A program made the position numbers and the translations under genes. This document shows positions 1 through 5,684 of a DNA stretch of 6,960 bases, piece after piece. The notes under the pieces are model-generated. The model was not told the DNA's origin. It saw nothing but the letters and a program-made list of their open reading frames with translations, and searched no databases. Source of the DNA: Elusimicrobiota bacterium (GTDB lineage: Bacteria; Elusimicrobiota; Elusimicrobia; UBA1565; UBA9628); assembly GCA_016194625.1 (NCBI GenBank), contig JACQBB010000367.1, positions 1 through 6,960 of the forward strand, in the 5' to 3' direction. Within the stretch, counting starts at the first letter, position 1. The number at the start of each line of letters is the position of its first letter.

Positions 1-1193
1 AGGAGCAGTTCCTCCTTGCGGGTGCCGGTGCGGTTGATCTCGATGGCCGGGAACATGCGGCGGTCGGCCAGCTTGCGGTCCAGGTACACCTCGGAGTTGC
101 CGGTGCCCTTGAACTCCTCGAAGATGACCTCGTCCATCCGCGAGCCGGTCTCGATCAAGGCGGTGGCCAGGATGGTGAGCGAGCCGCCCTCCTCGACGTT
201 GCGCGCGGCGCCCAGGAAGCGCTTCGGGCGCTGCAGCGAGGTCGCCTCCAGGCCGCCCGACAGCACGCGCCCGGACGACGGCGTGCAGGTGTTGTACGCG
301 CGCGCCAGGCGCGTGATCGAGTCGAGCAGGATGACGACGTCCTTGCCCAGCTCGACCTGGCGCTTGGCCTTCTCCAGCACCATCTCGGAGACCTGCACGT
401 GGCGCTCGGCCGGCTCGTCGAAGGTGGACGCGACGACCTCGCCCTTGATCGTGCGCTGCATCTCGGTGACCTCCTCGGGCCGCTCGTCGATGAGCAGGAC
501 GAAGATCACGGTCTGCGGGTGGTTCTTGGCGATCGCGTTGGCGAGCTTCTGCAGGATCACGGTCTTGCCGGTCTTGGGCGGCGCGACGATCAGGCCGCGC
601 TGGCCCTTGCCGATCGGGCAGATCAGGTCCATCAGGCGGGTCGTGACCTCCTCGCGCGTCGTCTCCAGGTGGAAGCGCGCGGTCGGGTGCAGGGCGGTCA
701 GGTTGTCGAAGAGCGGACGGTCCTTGCACTGCTCGGCGTCGATGCCGTTGATCTTCTTGACCTGCAGCAGGGCGAAGAAGCGCTCGCCGTCCTTCGGCGG
801 GCGCACGAAGCCGGCGACCATGTCGCCCTTGCGCAGGCCGAACTTCTTGATCTGCGACGGCGACATGTAGATGTCGTCGGGGCCGGCGAGGTACGAGTAG
901 TCCGGGGAGCGCAGGAACCCGAACCCGTCGGGCAGGACCTCGAGGACGCCCTCGTCGTAGATCATCCCGTTGGCCTTCAGCTGGCCCTCGACGATCTTGG
1001 CGATCAGCTCCTGCTTGCGCAGGTTCGACACGCCCTCCAGCTTGAGCTCCGCGGCGATCGCGTTGAGCTGGGCGATCGTCTTCTTGGCGAGCTCGGCGGT
1101 CTCGAGGGGTTTCAGCGGCGCGGCCGGGGCGGCGGGCGCCGCGGGCGGCGTCGCGGGATTGGGGGTCTTCGGGTCAGTGGTCTTGGTTTCCAT
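1..1193 (-). CDS. rho: Transcription termination factor Rho (C-terminus cut by window edge)
   Basis: Rho is a hexameric, RNA-dependent ATPase/helicase that ends transcription of untranslated RNA in the cytoplasm. The first 397 residues are visible; by comparison with E. coli Rho (419 aa) about 50 more lie beyond the edge. In order: a Pro/Ala-rich N-terminal extension (about residues 8-30), the Rho N-terminal helical domain (about 31-75), the RNA-binding cold-shock-like fold with the RNP1-type motif DGFGFLRSP (89-97), Walker A APPKTGKT (204-211, Lys210), [13 protein letters not shown] (233-245), the Walker B region [15 protein letters not shown] (286-300), the Q-loop region around [11 protein letters not shown] (304-314) and the C-terminal [17 protein letters not shown]. 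The start is ATG 1191-1193 with GGAGG 8 nt upstream (1202-1206). The first 20 bp overlap the end of coaE, which implies translational coupling. Nothing catalytic is missing in the visible part. Confidence 0.97.
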   Translation of the reverse strand, partial: METKTTDPKTPNPATPPAAPAAPAAPLKPLETAELAKKTIAQLNAIAAELKLEGVSNLRKQELIAKIVEGQLKANGMIYDEGVLEVLPDGFGFLRSPDYSYLAGPDDIYMSPSQIKKFGLRKGDMVAGFVRPPKDGERFFALLQVKKINGIDAEQCKDRPLFDNLTALHPTARFHLETTREEVTTRLMDLICPIGKGQRGLIVAPPKTGKTVILQKLANAIAKNHPQTVIFVLLIDERPEEVTEMQRTIKGEVVASTFDEPAERHVQVSEMVLEKAKRQVELGKDVVILLDSITRLARAYNTCTPSSGRVLSGGLEATSLQRPKRFLGAARNVEEGGSLTILATALIETGSRMDEVIFEEFKGTGNSEVYLDRKLADRRMFPAIEINRTGTRKEELL

Positions 1194-1806
1194 TCGGCGT
1201 TCCTCCGTAAAGCAGGGCCAGGCCCGCGTGGACGGCGCGCGTCTTGGCGCGCAGGTCGGCGAGGGTCCCGTCGTTGTCCAGCGTGAGATCGGCGAGGCGG
1301 CGCTTGCGCGCGAGCGGCCATTGGGCCGCGACGCGGCGGCGGGCGTCGGCGGCGGAGAGCCCGTCGCGGCGGACGACGCGCTTCAGCTGTTCGGCGGGGC
1401 GGCAGGCGACGAGGAGCGTGGCGTCGAACAGCCCGCCGAGACGGGCCTCGAACAGCAGCGGCACGTCGACGACCACGACGCCTTGAAGACGGGAGATGAG
1501 CCTTCGCGCCTCCTTGAGGATGAGAGGGTGCGTGACGCGCTCCAGTTTCGTCCGGGCCGCCTTGGAACGGAAGACTTTGGCGCCCAGCTTCCGCCGATCG
1601 ATCCTCCGGGACCCTTTTTCCAACACCTCCAGGCCGAACGCCTTCACGATGGCCTTATAGGCGTCGCCCCCCGGCCGCGCCTGCTCGCGCGCGATCTGGT
1701 CGAGGCTCAGCGTGGACGCCCCGGCCTTCTCGAACTCGGCGAGCGCGGTCGATTTCCCCGTCCCGATCCCGCCGGTCAGCCCGACGACGAAGCGCTTCGG
1801 CTTCAA
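1174..1806 (-). CDS. coaE: Dephospho-CoA kinase
   Basis: CoaE catalyses the last step of coenzyme A synthesis in the cytoplasm: ATP phosphorylates the 3'-OH of the dephospho-CoA ribose. The protein is 210 aa, normal for the family. It has the P-loop [12 protein letters not shown] (9-20, Lys18), the LDQIARE stretch carrying the likely catalytic base Asp36 (aligned with Asp33 of the E. coli enzyme), THPLI in the CoA-binding region, VVDVPLLFE, the lid-type arginines of [12 protein letters not shown], and the C-terminal [22 protein letters not shown]. The first Asp of the usual DAD motif is Ser34 here. The start is a TTG (1804-1806) whose bases overlap the TGA stop of the upstream rhomboid gene as TTGA, with GGAGG 11 nt upstream. 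No ATG lies near, and this start places the P-loop at the expected distance from the N-terminus. The end overlaps rho by 20 bp. Confidence 0.95.
   Translation of the reverse strand: MKPKRFVVGLTGGIGTGKSTALAEFEKAGASTLSLDQIAREQARPGGDAYKAIVKAFGLEVLEKGSRRIDRRKLGAKVFRSKAARTKLERVTHPLILKEARRLISRLQGVVVVDVPLLFEARLGGLFDATLLVACRPAEQLKRVVRRDGLSAADARRRVAAQWPLARKRRLADLTLDNDGTLADLRAKTRAVHAGLALLYGGTPNGNQDH
1202..1206 (-). promoter_or_regulatory. Shine-Dalgarno of rho
   Basis: GGAGG on the minus strand lies 8 nt before the ATG at 1191-1193. It sits inside the coaE coding sequence, and it fixes the rho start even though that start overlaps coaE by 20 bp. Confidence 0.8.
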
Positions 1807-2642
1807 CTCGGCTTGTTCCTCCGCGAGTAGCGCGCCATGACCTCGCGCTCGTCGGCGGACAGGGACTCCAGCCCCGTCGCCAGGATCTTGTCGAGGATGC
1901 GGTCCACCTCGGCCATCTCGTCCTCGGCCGCGGGCGACGCGGCGGGACGCGCCGGGGAGCGGCGCGGGGCCGGACGCGGCGCGGGCTCGTCCCCGTCGCG
2001 CTCCCACAGGCCCTTCCAGAAGCCCTTGGCCTGGATCTTCAGCACCCACCACCAGCGGATGTAGAACCAGCCGGTGACCATGCCGCCCAGGTGCGCGAAG
2101 CGCGCGATGCCGGGCGTGGAGCCGGTGGCGCCGGCGAAGAACTCGAGCGCGCCGAACAGGATGGCCATGTGCGCGGCCTTCACCGGGATCAGGAAATACA
2201 GGTAGACGACCGCGTCCGGGTACAGCATCGCGAACGCGACGAGCAGGCCGTACACGGACCCCGACGCGCCGATCACGGGCGTCAGCGAGTGCGGGGACAA
2301 GGCCGTGCTGGTCAGCGCCGCGCCGACGCCGCACAGGAAGTAGTACTTGAGGAACTCGGCGCCGCCCCACTGCGACTCGACGGGCATGCCGAACATCCAC
2401 AGCGCGAACAGGTTGAACACCAGGTGCCAGACGTTGCCGTGCAGGAACAGGTAGGTGAACGGCTGCCAGATCCAGCGGTCGAAGACGAGGTGCTGGGGCA
2501 CCAGGCCGAACATGTCGTGGATCGCTCCGCCGCCGACCAGCTTGGCGACGAGGAAGCCGGCGATGTTCGCCAGGATCAGTCCCTTGATCGTCGGGGGCAT
2601 CGAGCCGAAGTCCACGGGGTCGTGGCGGAAGACGCGGGTCAC
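1803..2642 (-). CDS. Rhomboid family intramembrane serine protease
   Basis: This is an integral inner-membrane protease of MEROPS family S54, which cuts transmembrane substrates inside the bilayer; its substrate here is unknown. The protein is 279 aa from the GTG start. Visible marks are a first membrane segment (about 19-38), WQPFTYLFLHG in loop 1, the HxxxxHxxxN motif of TM2 (His68, His73, Asn77), the nucleophile Ser127 in GASGSVYG of TM4, and His184 in FAHLGGMVTG of TM6, so the Ser-His dyad is intact. Six membrane segments seem likely. A Pro/Ala/Arg-rich linker (about 215-240) leads to a C-terminal motif VDRILDKILATGLESLSADEREVMARYSRR, similar to the small tail domain found on many bacterial rhomboids (I believe DUF6576). 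The GTG start (2640-2642) overlaps the polA stop as GTGA and has GGAG 8 nt upstream. The internal ATG at residue 15 (2598-2600) has no comparable ribosome site. Confidence 0.93.
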   Translation of the reverse strand: MTRVFRHDPVDFGSMPPTIKGLILANIAGFLVAKLVGGGAIHDMFGLVPQHLVFDRWIWQPFTYLFLHGNVWHLVFNLFALWMFGMPVESQWGGAEFLKYYFLCGVGAALTSTALSPHSLTPVIGASGSVYGLLVAFAMLYPDAVVYLYFLIPVKAAHMAILFGALEFFAGATGSTPGIARFAHLGGMVTGWFYIRWWWVLKIQAKGFWKGLWERDGDEPAPRPAPRRSPARPAASPAAEDEMAEVDRILDKILATGLESLSADEREVMARYSRRNKPS

Positions 2643-5242
2643 TTGAGCTTCTCCATGTCCTGCCAGTTCGGGCCGGCCTTCGCCTCGGCGATCAGGGGCA
2701 CGCGCAGCGTCACGGCCCCCTCCATCACGCCGCGCGCCCAGTCCGCGAACTCCGCCGCCTCGGCCTTGTCGGCCTCGAACAGAAGCTCGTCGTGGACCTG
2801 GAGGAGCATCACGGCGCCGCGCTTGCCCTTGGCGAGGTCCTTGGCGATCTCCAGCATCGCCAGCTTGATGATGTCGGCCGAGCCGCCCTGGATCGGCGTG
2901 TTGCGCGCGGCGCGCTCGGTGAACTGGCGCAGGGCGGCGTTCTTCGCGGCCAGGTCCGGGAGCCAGCGCACGCGCCCGAGCAAGGTCCGCACGGAGCCGT
3001 CCTTCTTGGCCTGCGCGAGGTTCTTCTCGACCCACGCCGACACGCCGGGATAGCGCTCCAGGTACTTCTTGATGTAGGCCGCGGCCTCAGCCTGGGAGAT
3101 GCCGAGCTGGGCCGACAGGCCGAAAGCGGTCTGGCCGTACACGATGCCGAAATTGATCGCCTTGGCCGCGCGGCGCTGGTCGACGGTGACCTTGTCGGGG
3201 TCCAGGTGGAACATCTCCGCGGCGGTGCGGCGGTGGATGTCCTCGCCGGTCTTGAACGACTCGATCAGCGCCTCGTCGCCGGACTCGTGCGCGAGCACGC
3301 GCAGGTCGATCTGCGAGTAGTCCAGCGAGACGAGGACGCGGCCCTTCGGCGCGACGAAGGCGCGGCGGATGCGGCGGCCGGCCTCGGTGCGGATCGGGAT
3401 GTTCTGCAGGTTCGGGTCGAGGCTGGACAGGCGGCCGGTCAGCGTCCCGGTCTGGTCGAAGGTGGTGTGCACGCGCCCGGTCTTCGGGTCCAGGCGCTGG
3501 AGCAGGCCCTGCACGTAGGTGGACTCGAGCTTGGCGGTCTCGCGGTACTCCAGGATCTTTCCGGGCAGGGCGTGCTGGGCGGCCAGCGCCTGCAGGGTCT
3601 CCTCGTCCACCGAGCGGCCGCCCTTCGCGGTCTTGTGCAGGACGGGCAGGCCCAGCTTGTCGAACAGGACCTCGCCGACCTGCTTGGGCGACTGCGGGTT
3701 CAGCGGCGCCCCGGCCAGGCCGTCGATCTCCTTCTGCAGGCCGACGAGCGTGGCCGCGAACTCCTTCGAGAGGTCCTTCAGATAGCCCTCGTCGACGAGC
3801 ACGCCCGCGCGCTCCATGTCGCGCAAGACGGCCGAGAGCGGCATCTCGACCTTTTCAAAAAGGTCGAGGACCTTGGTCTCCTTCATCTTGGCGACGAGCG
3901 CCTCGCGGCCCAGAGCGGCGGACGCGCGGGCCAGCGCGGCCTCGGCGGCGTCGGCGGCCTTCGGGTCCTTCGCGGCGCCCGGGTCGAGGCAGTACGCGGC
4001 CAGCTTCGCGTCGAAGTCGGGACCGGCGAGCGTCAGGCCCGCGGCGTCCAGGGCGGCGCGCGCGGCCTTCAGGTCCCAGCCGACCTTCAGCGCCTTGGAC
4101 GACAGCGCGGCGACGGCGGCCTTCTCGCGGGCGCCGGCCTCGTCGAGCACGGCGACGCGCCCGTCCTCCAGCCCCACGCCGACGCGCACGCGCGAGGTGG
4201 TCAGCAGTTCCCCCTCGCCGGCGGAATCGGCGACGGCGGCGACGACGACGGCCTCGGCCTTCGCGAGCTCCTTGACGATCGCCTTCAGCTCGACGGCCGT
4301 CGCGGTCTCGTTCGGCAGGGACGCGGAGCCGCCGCGCGACGGGGCCGGCGGCGGCGCGGACGCCGGGTTCCCCGCGGGGAGCGGCGCCCCCAGGTCCTTG
4401 GCCAGCGAGCGGAACTCGAACTTCTCCAGCCCCTCGGCCAGCTTCGCCGGGTCGGGAGCGACGACCTTGCAGTCCTCGGGCTCGGCGTCGAGCGGGACCT
4501 TCTCGTCGAGGGCGATGAGGTCGAGCGAGAGGTCGGCGGTCTCCTCGCCGTCCTTGAGCGCCTGCGTCAGCTTGGGGGTCAGCGCCTTGTCGCCCTTCTT
4601 GGCCGCGGCGATCGCGCCCTTGAGGGAGCCGTACGCCTTGATCAGCTTCACCGCGCCGACGGGACCGACGCCCTTCAGGCCCGGCACGTTGTCCGACGAG
4701 TCGCCGACGATGGCCAGGTAGTCGCGCACCGACGCGGGCGGGATGCCGAACTTCTCCTCGACCTGGGGCGGATCCATCCACTGGTCCTTGGAGACGTTGA
4801 AGACGCGGATCCCGGGGCCCACCAGCTGCAGAGCGTCCTTGTCCCCCGTGACCAGCACGGCGTCCCAGCCGTGCTTGACGGCCTTGCGCGCCATCGTCGC
4901 CATCACGTCGTCGGCCTCGAAGCCGGGCTTCTCGATGCACTTGAAGCCGAGCGTCTCCGCGAGCGGCTTGGCGCGTCCCAGCTGGGCGATCAGGTCCGGG
5001 TCGATCTCCTTGCGGGTCGCCTTGTACTTCTCGTACTTCTTGTGGCGGAAGGTCGGCCCGGGCGTGTCGAAGCAGACGGCGATCGCCTCCGGCTTGTCGC
5101 GGCGGAGGATCTGGATCAGCGTGCGCGCGAACCCGTACAAGGCGCCGACCGGCGCTCCCTTGGAGTCCGTCAGCGGAGGGAGCGCGTGATAGGCCCTGTG
5201 AAGGTAGGCGTGGGCGTCGACGAGGTAAAGACGGGGTTTCAT
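2639..5242 (-). CDS. polA: DNA polymerase I (5' nuclease and polymerase active, 3'-5' exonuclease degenerate)
   Basis: This family A polymerase removes RNA primers and fills gaps in repair and Okazaki-fragment maturation. At 867 aa it is shorter than E. coli Pol I (928). The N-terminal 5' nuclease (1-290) keeps its metal-binding acidic motifs: VDAHAYLHRAYHA (Asp9), FRHKKYEKYKATR, EADDV (109-113), VTGDKDALQLV (131-141) and VGDSSDNVPG (179-188) followed by the helix-hairpin-helix. A Pro/Ala/Ser linker (about 286-310) leads to a shrunken exonuclease domain (about 315-455) without the DxE, NxxxD or YxxxD metal ligands. The polymerase domain has motif A DYSQIDLR (641-648), motif B RRAAKAINFGIVYG (690-703; Lys694, Phe698, Tyr702) and motif C QVHDELLFE (815-823). 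Motif A has Asp646 where most Pol I enzymes have Glu. The ATG (5240-5242) has no Shine-Dalgarno and sits in a hairpin. The stop overlaps the rhomboid start by 4 bp. Confidence 0.98.
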   Translation of the reverse strand: MKPRLYLVDAHAYLHRAYHALPPLTDSKGAPVGALYGFARTLIQILRRDKPEAIAVCFDTPGPTFRHKKYEKYKATRKEIDPDLIAQLGRAKPLAETLGFKCIEKPGFEADDVMATMARKAVKHGWDAVLVTGDKDALQLVGPGIRVFNVSKDQWMDPPQVEEKFGIPPASVRDYLAIVGDSSDNVPGLKGVGPVGAVKLIKAYGSLKGAIAAAKKGDKALTPKLTQALKDGEETADLSLDLIALDEKVPLDAEPEDCKVVAPDPAKLAEGLEKFEFRSLAKDLGAPLPAGNPASAPPPAPSRGGSASLPNETATAVELKAIVKELAKAEAVVVAAVADSAGEGELLTTSRVRVGVGLEDGRVAVLDEAGAREKAAVAALSSKALKVGWDLKAARAALDAAGLTLAGPDFDAKLAAYCLDPGAAKDPKAADAAEAALARASAALGREALVAKMKETKVLDLFEKVEMPLSAVLRDMERAGVLVDEGYLKDLSKEFAATLVGLQKEIDGLAGAPLNPQSPKQVGEVLFDKLGLPVLHKTAKGGRSVDEETLQALAAQHALPGKILEYRETAKLESTYVQGLLQRLDPKTGRVHTTFDQTGTLTGRLSSLDPNLQNIPIRTEAGRRIRRAFVAPKGRVLVSLDYSQIDLRVLAHESGDEALIESFKTGEDIHRRTAAEMFHLDPDKVTVDQRRAAKAINFGIVYGQTAFGLSAQLGISQAEAAAYIKKYLERYPGVSAWVEKNLAQAKKDGSVRTLLGRVRWLPDLAAKNAALRQFTERAARNTPIQGGSADIIKLAMLEIAKDLAKGKRGAVMLLQVHDELLFEADKAEAAEFADWARGVMEGAVTLRVPLIAEAKAGPNWQDMEKLK
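2651..2654 (-). promoter_or_regulatory. Shine-Dalgarno deciding the GTG start of the rhomboid gene
   Basis: GGAG on the minus strand, inside the last codons of polA, stands 8 nt before the GTG at 2640-2642. The same 8-nt spacing is seen before rho and trxA. It supports the GTG start over the ATG 14 codons downstream. Confidence 0.7.
3845..3868. repeat. 11-bp perfect inverted repeat inside polA
   Basis: Two perfect 11-bp arms (CTCGACCTTTT and its reverse complement) are separated by only two bases. The repeat coincides exactly with polA codons 459-466 (LDLFEKVE), at the junction of the exonuclease remnant and the polymerase domain. The A/T run in the middle stands out in a GC-rich gene. In RNA it would form a stem of about 10 bp with a tetraloop. 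No T-run follows on either strand, so it is not a standard terminator. Confidence 0.75.
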
Positions 5243-5256
5243 CGACCGGAGGTCGA
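5241..5256 (-). promoter_or_regulatory. Hairpin reaching the polA start codon
   Basis: In the mRNA, UCGACC-UCC-GGUCGA forms a 6-bp stem with a 3-nt loop whose last base is the A of the polA AUG. Alternatively, the flanking UUU and AAA could pair with the AUG bulged out. No purine-rich Shine-Dalgarno is present in this 45-bp trxA-polA gap. The hairpin may limit polA translation; this is inferred from sequence only. Confidence 0.4.
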
Positions 5257-5287
5257 AAGGGGACGGCGGGACGGCGACGGCGGCGTC

Positions 5288-5611
5288 TTAGGCGAGGAGA
5301 CCGTCGAGGAGCTTCTTGATGTCGGCCTTCGACTGGACGCCGACGCGCTGCTCGACGAGCTTCCCGCCCTTGAAGAACAGAAGGGTCGGGATCGCGGAGA
5401 TGCGGAAACGGCCGGGGGCGTTCGGATGGTCGTCGGTGTTCAGCTTGGCGACCTTCACCTTGCCCGAGTACTCCTTGGCGATCTCCTCGACGACCGGCGA
5501 GAGCATCCGGCACGGACCGCACCAGGGCGCCCAGAAGTCGACCAGCACGGGCTGGGCGGACTCGAGGACTTCCTTGTCGAAAGAATCGTCGGTCAGCTGG
5601 ATCTCGGCCAT
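5288..5611 (-). CDS. trxA: Thioredoxin
   Basis: This is a cytoplasmic protein-disulfide reductase of 107 aa, the usual size for thioredoxin 1. The classic active site WCGPC is at residues 30-34 (Cys31, Cys34) inside VDFWAPWCGPCRML, the buried Asp25 is present, and the cis-proline is Pro75 in SAIPTLLFF. The C-terminal GVQSKADIKKLLDGLL matches the last helix. No signal peptide is seen when translation starts at ATG 5609-5611, which has GGAG 8 nt upstream (5620-5623). A longer reading to a TTG at 5674 would run through the promoter and has no family support. It is the first gene after the promoter at 5645-5674 and is followed after 45 bp by polA. It probably recycles reductive enzymes and may serve general oxidative defence; a specific partner cannot be named. 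Confidence 0.97.
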   Translation of the reverse strand: MAEIQLTDDSFDKEVLESAQPVLVDFWAPWCGPCRMLSPVVEEIAKEYSGKVKVAKLNTDDHPNAPGRFRISAIPTLLFFKGGKLVEQRVGVQSKADIKKLLDGLLA

Positions 5612-5644
5612 CGGGATGTCTCCAAGGGGGAACGTCTTGAGTCG

Positions 5645-5674
5645 ATGATAGCAGGCCCGACGGGCGAGCGTCAA
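5645..5674 (-). promoter_or_regulatory. Sigma70-type promoter for trxA-polA-rhomboid-coaE-rho
   Basis: On the minus strand the -35 box TTGACG (5669-5674) and the -10 box TATCAT (5645-5650) each match consensus at 5 of 6 positions and are 18 bp apart. Transcription would start near 5638, giving a leader of about 27 nt before the trxA ATG that contains its Shine-Dalgarno. This is the only clear promoter in the window. It lies wholly in the gap after the caspase gene, which argues that trxA heads the downstream operon. Confidence 0.7.
5655..5665. promoter_or_regulatory. Palindrome in the promoter spacer (possible operator)
   Basis: GCCCGACGGGC is a perfect 5-bp inverted repeat around a single central base, and lies entirely between the -35 and -10 boxes of the trxA promoter. 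A regulator bound there would block or reshape RNA polymerase binding. It could also be chance in GC-rich DNA. No T-run follows, so it is unlikely to terminate the caspase transcript. Confidence 0.3.
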
Positions 5675-5684
5675 GCCGGGCGGG

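Noticed and set aside
16..870. Plus-strand open frame opposite rho
   Set aside because: The minus strand encodes Rho with all motifs in register; the plus-strand product has no recognisable features and a composition typical of an antisense shadow.
3845..3868. Intrinsic terminator or insertion-sequence end inside polA
   Set aside because: No T-run follows on either strand, the polA frame is unbroken and no direct repeat of a target site is seen.
5259..5287. Tandem GCCGTC-like repeats in the trxA-polA gap
   Set aside because: Only a few imperfect copies in less than 30 bp of GC-rich DNA; not enough to call a repeat element.
3855..5522. Minus-strand frame overlapping polA and trxA
   Set aside because: Arg-rich shifted-frame translation of the polA gene; the true frame shows a complete DNA polymerase I.
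5655..5665. Intrinsic terminator for the caspase gene
   Set aside because: The stem is short and no U-run follows it in the RNA. A promoter operator or chance explains it better.
5612..5674. N-terminal extension of thioredoxin to an upstream TTG
   Set aside because: It would translate the -10 box and leader, has no ribosome site at the TTG and adds residues not found in the family. The ATG at 5611 has a well-spaced GGAG.
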